Position numbers and translations under genes: made by a program. The notes under the pieces are model-generated. The model worked only from the letters and a program-made list of their open reading frames with translations. It searched no databases and had not been told where the DNA came from. From Cannabis sativa (Eukaryota > Streptophyta > Magnoliopsida > Rosales > Cannabaceae), in assembly GCF_029168945.1 (NCBI RefSeq), contig NC_083603.1:40672396-40736395 (forward strand): a stretch of DNA of 64,000 nucleotides, written 5' to 3'. This document shows, one piece after another, positions 11,801 to 24,700 of this stretch (positions are counted from its first letter, which is position 1; every line of letters begins with the position of its first letter).

Positions 11801-12331
11801 TAAGCAAAATTGATGTTCTCACCAAAGAATTATCATAATATATAAATTCTAATACTATCCTTACCACCACCCATTTCAATGGACAATGTCACAACAAAGA
11901 AGTTCTTAATTCTCAAATTCTCTCCTACTAATAATAACCCCTTAATTAGGTTGAACTCAGCAAATATTTGATAATTATCATATAATTAAAATAATGGTAA
12001 TACAAATTTGAATTTAAATCTAATTCTCTAATAAAAAAATATCCCAACTGAAGTCAATTGAATTAAATTCAACTAAAAAAGAAAAACTCACAAATCGATG
12101 AAAAGAATTAGGCAGTCGGGGAAACCAGTTGTTTCCAGCGTCCAAACGAATCTTCGAAACTGAAAATTAACATAAATCAATGAGCTTTCCATGGATAAAA
12201 AGCCCCCAAAGGTAACCTAAACTCTTAGAACAAACAAAGCAGTGAGAGAGAAAGGGGAATGAAGAAGAAGAAAAAAACAACCTTTGATTTAGGAATTGAG
12301 GTTAGATGATTCCGTGGTTTAGAGAGGCAGA

Positions 12332-12360
12332 GCTAGAGAGAGAGAGAGAGAGAGAGAGAG
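12332..12360. repeat. GA microsatellite at a probable transcription start
   Basis: An uninterrupted GA run sits where the minus-strand At1g01500-like transcript should begin. CT/GA tracts are common in plant 5' UTRs and core promoters. Confidence 0.6.
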
Positions 12361-12404
12361 TATTGTAGGATAACGATGATGAGTCATTTCTTTATTCGTA
12401 ACAC

Positions 12405-12545
12405 CAAAAATCAAACCTTTTTTTTTAATTAATAATTTAACAAAAAATCTAACCTTTTTTTTTTAATTAATAATTTAACAAAAAATCTAACCCTTTTTTT
12501 TTTAATTAATAATTTAACCAAAAATCAAACCTTTTTTTCTTAATT
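12405..12545. repeat. 38-39 bp minisatellite, about 3.5 units
   Basis: The unit TTAATTAATAATTTAAC recurs with starts at about 12425, 12463 and 12502. Each is separated by a T-run and AAAAATCTAACC or AAAAATCAAACC. Units differ mainly in T-run length. The array lies immediately upstream of the minus-strand gene's promoter. Confidence 0.8.
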
Positions 12546-12919
12546 ACCATTGTTCCAATAACAAAAAGTTAGTTCCTTTCAACCAAATAATAATAATAAT
12601 AGTTTGACTTCGTAATTCAAAAATTGTTTTTACTTTTTAGAAAAAAACTTCTTAGCTCACAATAGTATAATTATTAAAATTATTATTATTTTTTTTTTTT
12701 TGGAGAATATAGTTATTTATAAATTTATAAGTGCTCTTTTAGTTGGCAGGATAAGATCCTATTCTATTAAATAATAAATAATATTATATTTGAATAAAGT
12801 AATATATTAACGACCAAAAATCTTAATACAATGTAAGTTATATTATTTAATATATAACAAATGGTTTGTATTAACTTGTATTATATTATTTACAAAAGAT
12901 TTTGGATCAACCCCAAACT

Positions 12920-14345
12920 CTTAACTGGATTTAGGGACCCGGATTTGGACCCAGACCTAGACACGGACTCGAACTCCACTCAGGACCCCAACCCAGACAC
13001 GAGATCCCGACTCGCACCCAGGTTCTTGACCCAAACCCGGACCCAAGACCCCAACCTGGACTTGGGACTCAGACCTGAACCCGAAACCAAACCTAAGACC
13101 CGAACCCGAGACCCAAGCCCAGACCTGAGACCCGGGACCCGAACTTGAACTCGAGACCTGGACCCAAAATTAGACTTAGACCTGAGACCCAAGACCCGAA
13201 CTCAATACTCAAGACCAGACTTAGACTTGAGACCTGGGACCCGGAGCTAGACCTGGCCTCCAGAGCTATACCCGAAATTCGAACCCAGACCCAGACTCGA
13301 GGCCCGGACTCGGACCTGACCCATAGTCGGTGTTGGGGTCGAATTTATTGAAAATATAGTATAATTTTACACAATCTATTAATACTAGTTAATGCCAATA
13401 TAGTATTACATTAAATAATACAAATACAATACAATACAATCGAACACAATATAATACAACGTACCAAATAAAATTTGTTTAATTATACATGAGAACGAGA
13501 ATTTTATATATTAGGAGAATCACCTCACATAACATTTTTTTAATTTTATTTTTACAGTTTAAGTTGCTCTCGTGGTTACTATGTAAATTTCTATAAAAAT
13601 ACAAAATAAAAAAATTGTTTTAAAATATAAAAATGAATATATATATATTATTTTATAAAAATAACTATTTATTATATCATCATAATCTAGCTATATTATT
13701 ATTATTATTAGTAATAGTAGTAGTAAAATTTGTTTATGTACATAGACATCTGCATTTATCTGTTATTACTTCTATTTATACATACTGGTATCTAAAAAAA
13801 ATAATACCAAACCAAAGAGAAATATATGATTTTTTTTTATAATCCTAATATTTTATTTTATTTTATTTAAATTTATTATTTAAATAAATTTTAGTTACCT
13901 TAATATAACTAACCGAAATATTTGAGTTTCACCTTTTTTTTTTAAGGAATTAACATTACACATTTTTAATGTAGTTAGAATATTATAGTAAAAATATGGG
14001 TCGGGTCGGGTCAGATCTAGGGTGCGAGTCTAAAGTTCGAGGTTCGGGTACAAGTCTCGGGTCCTGGAGCCAAGTCCGATTTTGAGTTCAGGTCTGAGGT
14101 CCGAGTTTGAGTTCGAGTCTAGGTCTAGGGGCCATGGTTTAGGTTAGGACCAAGGTCCGTGGTCTGGGTTTGGGTCTGTGGTCAAGGTTCGGGTCCAAGG
14201 TCTAGAGTCCTAGGACCATGGTTCGGGTTTAGGTTTAGGATTCGAGTCTAGGTCTTAAGTCTGCGGTCCAAGGTTTGGGTCCAAGGACGAGGTCAGGGCT
14301 AGGGTTGGGACCGAGTCTGGGTCTAGTTCCGAAGTTCGTGCTAAG
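12920..14345. mobile_element. Fold-back-like element: two inverted GC-rich arms of degenerate hexamers
   Basis: The left arm (~12928-13328) consists of degenerate GACCCR/GACCTR hexamers (for example GACCCGGACCCAAGACCC). The right arm (~13998-14345) carries the opposite strand, GGGTCGGGTCGGGTCAG followed by degenerate GGTCYR units. The ~650 bp between the arms are extremely AT-rich. The contrast in base composition with the flanks is sharp. Fold-back transposons have this plan: long inverted arms built of short repeats around a loop. No transposase frame exists inside. Ends and target duplication could not be fixed by eye. Open frames in the arms are by-products of the hexamer periodicity. Confidence 0.6.
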
Positions 14346-14529
14346 ATATGGTGGGGGTCGCATTCGTGTCGTGATTTGGTGTGGTGTGGACTATTGAATA
14401 TTTTTTTAATAAAAACATCTAAAAATAAATTTAAAAAAATAATAGTCAAACACCATTATATTTTTAAATTGAGAAAAAATTATTTCTCGTTCTCAATTTT
14501 AAAAACTGAAAATACGACATAACAACCTC

Positions 14530-14960
14530 TAAGCTTTTTCATTTATGGCGTATTTGGAAAATCGTGATGTAATTAGAGATAATTACACATTTTAATATGT
14601 TTGTCTGACCATACAATTACACTACAAATAGAGGTAATTGACGGGTTATAATTTCACTCTCTAATTCTTATAGTTTCCATGCGAATTGAATGTAATTAGA
14701 CTGTATAATAACCAAAAGCTTTCAATTTTAAATATTAATTACTGAAAGAGATATTATTTTTCATTAATAGTTATTTTGTTAAACATAATATTGTGAATTC
14801 ATATGTAATTATCACCTCTATTTCAACACACCTTTATAATTACACTATCTAGTAACTATACAGTTATAATTATCACCTCATATTCCAACACACCTTATAA
14901 TTACACTATCTAATAACTACACAGTTACTTCTAAACACATTATTAGTAAATAAAAATAAG
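14530..14960. repeat. MITE-like segment with a 64-bp tandem duplication
   Basis: ATTATCACCTCTATTTCAAC and ATTATCACCTCATATTCCAA mark two tandem copies of about 64 bp (14798-14930), each ending with TTATAATTACACTATCTA and a GTTA-rich tail. The whole stretch is rich in the palindrome-like TAATTACA. It could be one inverted-repeat element whose right arm has been duplicated. Confidence 0.4.
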
Positions 14961-15111
14961 AAAGACTAAATCTCTTATAAGAGTTCATTTAGCAAAAAAA
15001 AAAAAAGTTCAAATGTTGTGTTAAAGATGCGAATTGGTGCATAACAAATATTGTATTTGCCTTAAATACAAAATTTACATCACTCTAAATGTATTATTTT
15101 TATTTACTTTC

Positions 15112-15484
15112 GGGTAAATACCATTTTGGACCCTGTGTTTTGCAAAAGTTATTAATTGGACTATCTGTTTTGTTAAATGACAAAATAGACCCTGTATTTT
15201 CTAAAATAGTACAAATAGGACCCTGAATTAATTTTTTGTCAAAATAAAATTTAATTATAATCCGATCTAAAAGTGTTATGACAAAACTGTTTATATTTTC
15301 TGTATCTGTTCGTATTAGGAATTGTCTTCAAGTTGGTTATATTAAAAAAAAAGTTATCAAAAATTAAGCTCAGGGTCCTATTTTTACTATTTTGGAAAAT
15401 ATAGGGTCTATTTTGTCATTTAACAAAACACAAAGTCCAATCGATAACTTTTGCAAAACACATGGTCCAAAATGGTATTTACTC
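15112..15484. mobile_element. Mutator-type MITE (copy 1) with 9-bp target duplication
   Basis: This 373-bp element begins GGGTAAATACCATTTTGGAC and ends with the inverted GTCCAAAATGGTATTTACTC. The terminal inverted repeats extend roughly 130-150 bp. The 9-bp sequence TTTACTTTC flanks it directly on both sides (15103-15111 and 15485-15493). Long terminal repeats with 9-bp duplications are the hallmark of Mutator-like elements. There is no coding capacity, so this is a non-autonomous copy. A second copy with its own 9-bp duplication lies at 59196-59567 in the opposite orientation. Confidence 0.85.
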
Positions 15485-15829
15485 TTTACTTTCATATAAT
15501 TTTTATTATTTCATTATTATATTTAGCTACAACAATAAATTATAAATTATTTAAATATATTTATTATTTTATATAATAAAATAATATTAATTATTATTTT
15601 TTATATTTTTAATAAAAATATTAACTAAACATTAAATTTTACTTCATGTTTTGCAATTTATGAATTAGAGCACAATGGTTAAATTGATATAAATATATCA
15701 CAAAGTAATTTTTGTGCAAACATAGTACATATTTTTTTTATTGAAGATGATCTAAGTACATAGAGAGTTACTTTCAAACACATTATTAGTAAATAATAAT
15801 AATAAAAAAGGAACGATTAAATGCATGTT

Positions 15830-16140
15830 TGACATCATAACTAAAAACTGTTTTTTATTTTTTAAAATAGAAAATTATTTTTTGAAAACAATTTAGCTTG
15901 TTTGGCCTTGTTTTTTGAAAACAGTTTCAGAAAACAAAGTTACAAAAAACACGAATTTTGAAAACAACAAAATGTTGTTTTCTGTTTTAAAAACCAATTC
16001 ACTTTTGGTTAATATTGTTTTTAAAAAATACTAACCAAACATGACTTGTTTTTAAAAACTTCAAAAACTATTTTTTGTTCTCATTTCTAAAAATAATTTT
16101 TTGAAAACAAAAAACAGAAAACAATACAAAACATGCTCTA
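15830..16140. mobile_element. Possible MITE rich in GTTTTTGAAAAC motifs
   Basis: The left end GCATGTTTGACATCATAACT and the right end ACAATACAAAACATGCTCTA form an imperfect inverted pair. Internal runs such as TTTTTTGAAAACA appear in both orientations. It resembles a hairpin element, but its ends are uncertain. Confidence 0.35.
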
Positions 16141-16748
16141 AATTACTTGCAAGTTGCAAGAGCACTTAACAAAAAATGTAGTTCAAGATTGTGTTAAGAA
16201 ATGATGTAAATTAGACACATAATAAATACTGTGACAAATTTGAATCATATAAAATACTACTTTTTTATGCATTTTTTTTTTATTAGAATATTAGCTATAG
16301 TAGACAATTTATATATTTTCTATTTTACATAATAAAATTAATGATAGTTTTAATAAAACTTTATACTAAAAATTTATACAAATATATCACAAAATCGTTT
16401 TTCTTTTCAAATATGCCTTCAAAGATGGTGACATCACATGTAAGAAAATTGTATGAGCAAAGTCAAAAGTCAATGCAAATGAAACATTTGGTGTGAGTTA
16501 CAAGCCTATGACCTCAAAATGTATTAAAAAATAATTTGTTTTCTTTATCATTATTATTAAGCTAATTAAATAAATTGTTAAATTTATTTATTTTTATCTA
16601 ATTTCATTTAATTTTATTAATTCAGTAATCATTTTTATACTAAATACTTTAATATTTACTAAATAGATCAAATTATTATGTTAATTTTTTCATAAATAAA
16701 AATTAATAAAAATTCTAATTAGCCCCTATTATTATATTTTTATTATTT

Positions 16749-16754
16749 GAACAA

Positions 16755-16800
<46 letters not shown>
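16749..16800. repeat. ATT trinucleotide microsatellite
   Basis: About 17 consecutive ATT units occur roughly 270 bp upstream of the YTH gene start codon. They are probably in its promoter and likely polymorphic. Confidence 0.9.
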
Positions 16801-16801
<1 letters not shown>

Positions 16802-17066
16802 GATAGATACAAATACATGTAAGTAATGTAATGCCTAAAACCCTTTCTTTTTCTCCCATTCAAAACCAGAATCATAGCTAGACCCAGCTGAAGAAGAAGA
16901 AGAAGAATCATAAAGCAAACCCCTTTCATTCCCAATCCCAACCCCATTTCCCCCCTTTTGCTTTTTATCAATTATTATTGTTTCAATTTCTCCCCTTTTT
17001 CTAATCCAATATTTTCTGGGTTTTGCTCATTCAATTCGTTTGTGGAATTAGATCTTAGAGAGTGAT

Positions 17067-20000
17067 ATGGACAAGGCTCGCCACGACCGAGATCGAGTTG
17101 TCTGCTCTTCTTCTGGTACGTATATATAATGTATTTTTATCTATTTTCATCTGGGCTTTTCCCAAATCATCTTCTCTCTCTTTTTTTTTTCTTTTGTGTA
17201 ATATTGTAAAGTTCGTAGCTTTAAACTTCAATTTCATCGATTATATAACAACTACTCTTTTGGGTCAATGCCTTTGGGGCTCAAACCCTAGACTTTAGCA
17301 TGCTAAGTGTGAAATGCAGTGTGTTTTTGCTTGCATTATAATTTGAAATTCATAGATTTCTAGGGTTTGTGTGGGTTTCCCCTTTCTATTGTGGAAGAAC
17401 ATTTTTAGTTAGATTCATCTCTTTTTGTAGAAATTTATAATAGAGTGCTTCTGCCCTTCTTAGTTCTTCCATAAGGCATACAACTTTACTGGTAGGAATT
17501 TATAAGAAAGCTTTGGGTTGGGTTGGGTTGGGTTGGATTGGGTTTGGTTATATTGACAAGATAGTCAACTCTCTTCTTAGGTTAATTATAGCTGGACCTT
17601 TTATGATTAAAAACTAGATTAGAGGTGGATTTAAACTTTGGCCAAGTATTCTTGTTGAGTCCTGCCCTGAAAATAATCTGAAACTTTATTGGAAAAAGAA
17701 ACTAATAAAAACAATGGGAGAATGATAAGAGATTTTCAGCAGAAAATATGAAAGGGTTTCCAAGCAACCTTAGTACCTAAATGTTTGAGAAGTGATAACA
17801 ATAGTCACACTCTTATTATATTTGAATGTCCTTTTTGATGATGCAGGTGAGAGACCCGAGAAGCCGGATGTTTTGACTGAGCAGGTAGTAGCTGGTGCAA
17901 ATCTCTGTGGAACTTTGTTTCAGTTTGATTTGTCTATGTTTTTCGTTTTGTTTTCCCCCCCATTAAATAGAAGAAGAAATCTTCTTATTAGTACTTCATT
18001 TTCTGTTTGATTATCAGCCACTTCCACCCAGAGATGAAAGGATTGTTTCTGCGAATGCTTCTCCAGATCCACTCATTATAGGGCACTCAAGCAATGTCAC
18101 AGGACAACGGGGTTCTCTTGATGCAGGTGGAAGAGACTATGGCACTTCCCACCATTATAAAGCTTACACTCCTAATGAACAGAACATTTCATATGCTGGT
18201 TAGTTTCTTGAGCTTCTCGCGTTCTTTTGGTGATTGAAGGAATTAAAAACATCTGTTTGAGCTTTAATTTGTAAGAATATATAAACGGATCTTTTTCACA
18301 ATCATATCATACCTATTAATGGCTTCATTTATCTAAACTTTAGGTAGTTCGGGTTATGGTAGCAACACTGGCTCTTGGAATGCATACTCACAAAATGTTT
18401 ATACTGATGGCTTGCATGTTTTATCGCCGGTGAGTAGTAATTGTTTTTTTATAATGATGTGTGTAGAATTTGTTTAAAGTCTATATTTACACTTTTAATT
18501 TTTTTTCGCTTATTGTGTAATAGGTTGTCTACAATGATAATTCCTCTCTTGTCTTCCATTCTGGTTATGGCTTCAATCCTGAAATAGCATATGGACAATA
18601 TTCTCCAGTTGCTACACCTATGCCTCTTATGGTAGATGGTCAACTATTCTCTCCGCAGCAGCTTCCTTTCTCTCCATCCTATTTTCACCAAACAGCGCCA
18701 AATCTGCCTCATATTACTTCGGGTCTTCAAGTTTCACCAACTGAATTGATGACACCAGAAAGTAGTACTATTGATAACATGTTTTTTGGGCCAGGATCAG
18801 GTTACCTAGTCAATTTTGGATCGTTAGGCGGAGGAAACCTTTCTGGTAATATTCATAATAGTCCAGTGACATCGCCAACAGTTTATCCCCAACCAATGGG
18901 CATTCTTGGGTCGTACGAGAACAATTTTGGGCAGGTTTGTTTTCATCAATTTTATTGGAATTTGAATAGGTCTTTGGATGACACAAAATTACTGAATAGA
19001 AAATTTTATCACGAAAAAATGAAAAGTTTTGAACTTGGGGATGGCAAAAAGAACGAAAATGATAAGTAGATTGTTCTTAAGTCATATATAGACCAGCGAA
19101 AAAGAGTCATCGTGCATCTTTTGAATTTGGGCAAAAGAATGTTATTGCTCCTCTTAGGTAATATAGCATCTCATTATTTTGTCTATTAAGTCTTTTCACT
19201 CCATTCTTTAGGCCTTCACCCTCCATGTAAAACCCAAGGGATTAGTTCCTTGAACTATGTTTAGATGTGAAAAATTATACTGTACTTAGGACTAAAACTA
19301 GTATCTTAGCCTTATTTGTTATTGCCATTATGAATATGGTGATGGATAAGCCTTATAAATATATTTATATAAATATTTTTGCTTACGAGACAGGGTCTTT
19401 TTTTCAGCTTTCTCCCCAACAGAGACCAACCCATGGATATGGTTTGGCGCCTGGTTCTCATTATCATCATGGCAGTTCATATCAGAGCTCTGGCTATGGT
19501 GGTGCTTCGTTTCCTTACTCGGTTCCTAATGGTCTGAATCAATTACCTCTTGACAAAGGCAGAAGAAGAGAGAGAGACCAAGACTCAAGTAGTGTTTCTA
19601 TTGATTCCCGTGACATCTTTAATGATCGTAATCGGGGGCCAAGGGCATCAAAGCAGAAGGGAAAGAGTGCCACTGAACAAGGTTCTTCATCTGGTGCTAC
19701 CAAAAACAACTTATCTGCTTCTGGAATTCTTCTTGATTCATACAACCGGTTGGATTTTGTCACCGATTATGAGAATGCAAAATTCTTTATCATCAAGTCT
19801 TTCAGTGAAGACAATGTTCACAAGAGTATTAAATACAATGTTTGGGCTAGTACACCCCATGGAAACAAGAAACTCGATGTTGCTTATCATGAGGCAAAGG
19901 AGAAAAATTCACGCTGCCCAGTCTTCCTTTTTTTTTCGGTATGTTTGACAGCTCAAAGTTAATCTCCCTTGCTAGTGGCTTTTGAAGGAAAATTCTCTTA

Positions 20001-21075
20001 AGAACTGAACTCATCACCAAATGCATTTACATTTTGGAAACACACAGAACACACACTTGGTTTCCGCTAATTAGATAAAATTTTAGTTGATTTGAACTAC
20101 CCCATTTCATACAACTGCATGAATTAAAAGGATTCAATTTTGTATACGGGGATTAGTTTTAGCCTTCTATTTGCTTTATTGAAAAGTATGTTCTTGCTAG
20201 TATGCTACATGATATGATACAACAGATACTTAAATAAGAAACATTTTCTCTTTGGGGAAGGCATTTTCAATATTTTTGGTGGTGCATAACACGTTATTAA
20301 TTTTCTTGTAAATATTGTTTTGATAGGTTAACGCAAGTGGGCAGTTCTGTGGAGTAGCAGAAATGGTTGGACCTGTTGATTTTGATAAGGATGCAGATTA
20401 CTGGCAGCAAGACAGATGGAGTGGACAATTCCCGGTTCAATGGCATATTGTTAAGGATGTTCCCAACATTCGATTCCGCCATATTCTACTTGAGAACAAT
20501 GATAACAAGCCTGTTACTCACAGTCGCGATTCTCAAGAGGTAACGATTACATGTTATTTCATTGTCTTCCATGTGTGCATGAATTTGAGATTAATTAATT
20601 TATATTGGCTTTTATGCATTTATTTTGGGTTTGTATGGCTTGGCAAGGTTTCTTACAATTATTTCTTGTTGCTAAAAAAAACCAGGTAGGATTTATACAG
20701 GGTATTGAGATGTTGAAAATTTTCAAGGATCACGATGCACGAACATCTATCCTAGACGATTTTTACTTTTATGATGATCGGGAAAAACTCTCGAGGGATA
20801 GGAAGGCCAGACACCAAGCTTGCTCAACTTCAGACGGTACTGATTCATTGACTGATAGCGTTGTTCATGACGTGTCAACTACTTTTTCTCAAGCGCTGAA
20901 TCTGAAAGAGAGTAGCAACCAGGCACTAGCATCCGAAGTTGGTGGTGCTAGTACAAGAAAAGATGTTTCAGAATCCTTATCCCAAGGTTTAGGAAAGGAG
21001 GAGAGTGACAAAGAAGTAGTGGGATCTAGTTCGGGTGGTAATGAATCCATTGACAAGGAAGCAACTGTTAAGTAA
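17067..21075 (+). CDS. ECT-family YTH-domain m6A reader
   Basis: Eight exons encode 632 aa: 17067-17115, 17847-17884, 18018-18198, 18344-18429, 18524-18934, 19408-19938, 20327-20539 and 20686-21075. The long N-terminal half is disordered, rich in Y, G, P, S and Q, the low-complexity type ECT proteins use for condensation and protein contacts. The YTH domain starts near [20 protein letters not shown]. Aromatic-cage tryptophans fit NVWAS, DYWQQ and DRWSG, and [12 protein letters not shown] and [20 protein letters not shown] follow. Such proteins bind N6-methyladenosine in cytoplasmic mRNA and influence stability and development. The C-terminal tail is Ser/Glu-rich. Exon 6 could alternatively start at 19393. 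A polyadenylation signal AATAAA is at 21529-21534. Its neighbour in memory (ECT5 beside OCT7 in Arabidopsis) suggests an ECT5-like identity, but the subclass is not certain. Confidence 0.9.
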
Positions 21076-21528
21076 GCTAGCTTCGAGCTGCGTTTTAGAC
21101 ACCATATCCTTCGGGGTCCTTTGCTTTGACCTAGTGGACTTCTCTTACCTTTGTTTTCATTTTTCTTCATTTCATTTGCTGACCACATTAGGGGTGGTAT
21201 TTTGGGCATCTCTTGTGTGGTTCGGTGCAGTTAGGTATTACGCCGGGTCCTGCTCCTCAAGGAGAGGGAGGGTGTTTGATATCTTACTTACATACTCGTC
21301 TTTTATTTTTCGTTTTCATTTTTCTTCTTTAAATTTTTCGTTTCTTAAAGTAGTCGGTTTTTAGGCTTTTCGCTGAAGTAGTCGAATGGGGGTGGGGAGA
21401 GAGTGAACTATGTATACTATGCTGATGCCTAATACCTAAAGTAGTAAGTGTCTGTCGAATTCTTTGCTGGTTTTCTTCGGTCCGGCGAGCAAGGTTTTGT
21501 AAAGTTATTATGGGAGAAAGGGCAAATC

Positions 21529-21534
21529 AATAAA
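21529..21534 (+). terminator. Polyadenylation signal of the YTH gene
   Basis: A canonical AATAAA lies about 450 bp after the YTH stop codon and before the convergent starch synthase gene. Confidence 0.5.
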
Positions 21535-21719
21535 GAAATTCAAAATGTCTAAAGAAATTTCAAAATCTTGTTATTATTATTATTATTATTATATGTACAC
21601 AATAGCCTAATACATTTTTGCAGGTACCATACTCTAAATGACCAAGATGATGATCATATTCTGAGAAAGTATAGCCAAAATGAGAGTTGAAATTGAAGGC
21701 CTTTGTTGTGTTTTTAGTA

Positions 21720-24700
21720 TTAGTTAACATTTGCTTTGATTGAGCTATACAGCTCAATATATTTCCCAGCTGTGTTGTTCCAACTATTGTCAATTTCCAT
21801 AATCTTCTTCACTATGTTGTTCCATTTATTAGGATCTGTAAAAACAAAAAGACAAGTAAATAGTATTAGTTAGTAGTGTTAATTGGTTGGTCTTTTAATT
21901 CAGACAAATTTAACATTCACAAGAGTACTAATTTTGCGCACTTAGATAGTGCTAATTACAATCTTTTAGTTAACTTTCACGCTCGAAATTATATGTTAGA
22001 ATTTATTTTATTTTTTCTTTTTTTTTTCGTAACAGTATTATTTATAGTTACAATATCATCTTTGTAAATTTTTGAAATTTTTTGAATAATTTACAGTACT
22101 AAAAATAGAGTTCTTGATATTCTAATTTATCACGTGTGTTTAAAAATCTTTAAACTTATTTTCAGTACTGTAAACTATTCGAAATTTTTTAAAACTTTAC
22201 AAGGATGACATTGTGACTATAACGAACATTGTCATAAAAAAAATTTGAAAAAAAATATTTCAACATGTATTTTTAAGCATGGAAATTATAATAAGAGATT
22301 AACGGTAATACTCCGTATATTGACGGTAATAGCATGACATCACCAAGGTTGTTCAATAAAACCATCTTACTGTCTTTAAAGTAGGAAAATGCGCGATCGA
22401 GTGCCCCGTCTAGAGATGTTTCGTCGATTCCCTCGAAAACAAACCTGAACAAAACAAATTGGTTTAAAAGCTTTAAACCAAAACAAAATCAAGAGCTTGT
22501 ATCCAAAAGCACATAAAGGTTACCCATTGGCTTTCTCTTGGTTTTGCGGATCGTCCATGTCGAAGACTGTATCTGCAAGACCACCAGTCTTTCTAACCAC
22601 AGGAACCTGAAAATCATTCAATAAACAAAAACAGAACCTTCATATCAATATTCATAACAAAATAAATTATCAAATGAGCATTGTTAATAGTCACTATAAT
22701 GCTCAACACTACTATGATGTGACGTTCTATAAACAGTTAACGGTTTTCTATAATTATTATTAAATCAGTGGAATCTGATATTAAAATGCACAAATTTTAT
22801 AGTACTTGACATTTTAAGGTGCCCCTTAACATTTCCCGTAGTAGTATTTGGCACCGAAAGGCTTAGGCTGATTTAAAGGACAGTGGAACATGGCCATCGG
22901 CACAAGTTTTGTACTACATAACTAAAAGAATAAACATAAAAATGGGAGTTCTTCATTCGAAAAACAAAATTACATACCGCCCCATAACGCATGCCAATCA
23001 TTTGTGCAAGTCCACATGGTTCATACATGGAAGGAACAAACACCATGTCTGCTGCAGCATAAAGCATATGAGACAGCTCCTCACTTCATAACAAACGAAA
23101 CAAAAAACCCGAATCAACATGTTGTTAACGAAGCGTAAGTCAAATTCTTATTTTGAATTTGAAGGAAGATCTCTAGCAAAGGTTATGAAGTATAAAGTTG
23201 TATATTCTGCAGTGTATACAAAGACTAGTTACCTATACATCAATAAGATTCGAATGCTAGGACCTTCATTATGCTGCAACATGGGGAGAAAAAGTATGAA
23301 TGGCCATCAGTTCGGCTGAAACATAAAACTGAGAACAATGCTAAGACTACTTGGGTTTCTTGCAGGGATTCATGTATCTCATATGAACTTCAGTATCATC
23401 TTTTCTTATTCTTTAAAAAAACTTTTGTTGGGTGTGCAACCAAAGCCCCACATTAGCTAGAAATGAGAATGATCGTGAGTATATAAGTTCAAACAATATC
23501 TCTATTGGTATGAGGCCTTTTGGGAAGGTGCTCAAAAACAAATCCGTATTTTAGGCCAAAAGCAGATAATATCATACCAATGTTAAAAACCCATTTCATA
23601 TGTTTCTATGGAAATATATAAATACAACACACAATTATGTATGATGTAATAGAGAGGTTATAAAACAGAAAATTTGAGACTTAAAGATGAGAATCTTTCG
23701 GGTTCTTTAAAAAAGCAAAAGAAAAAGAACTTAAACATGTTCTATAAATCTGAATTGTTAGAGAGGAGAGGATATGCAAGGATTTGTTATGGATGTTCTG
23801 ATAAAATGCCTCTTTTTGCTCCCTTTCTCAACACAAAGTAATTTTATATTTTTTTTGTTAGCAATTCTATGAAATTACCTTATATTACACTAATCTTGTT
23901 CCACTAACATTGCTACTTCAACATTTAACATCAGCAGTAGATGCAACATATCAAAAAGATGAAATCTGTTACCAAATTCGCAAGAATAAATCTGTTACCA
24001 AAAGAGAGGAAGATGAAATCTGTTACCAAATTGGCAAGTCCTTCAAATTCTCTTTGAATGTTACCATCTGGAGCTTTTCCCAGTATAATCATTTGTCCAC
24101 CCTAGAAATGACTCAACAATTAAGAAAAATATCAAACTAGTCAGAATCTTATGCTGAAACTCGCTCGTCAAGTATGCTTAAGAAATAGAAAGTCCATGGT
24201 TTTAGTACAAAAATGTTAGATTAGGTAGGTACACATTCAACATTGTCAGTTGATAGACTTACAAGTTGTTCAACACGCTTCATTGCGTGAATAATTAAAT
24301 GAAGACCCTTCTGAGCGACGAGTCGTGTAATACAAACAACCAATGGCACCTTGGTTTGCATATCCAATGCACTATCACTAGAGGCCAAACCAAGGCCTCT
24401 CTGGACAAAGTACTTGCATAACTTTTTCCCCTCAAGATTCTCAGCTGCAATATGTACCGAATCAATTCAAGATATTTCACACTATTAAGTTCAAAATGTT
24501 AATCCACAGCTAATTTTCAAGTGTTCATGATAATATCAGATTTTTAATTTAATAAAAGAGGCATAAATTCACCATGGAATTTTGCAGGCAAGAAAATATC
24601 CAACGCAGGGTTCCATATCGCTGTGTCGATCCCATTTAATATACCGAAGTACCTAAAATACATGATAAAAAATGATTATTGAATTGAAAAGTAATACAAA

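Noticed and set aside
12861..13351. Open frames rich in Asp-Pro, Arg-Pro and Thr (and the minus-strand frame at 12980-13192)
   Set aside because: They are produced by the GACCCR hexamer period of the fold-back arm, are open in several frames on both strands, and have no domain or start context.
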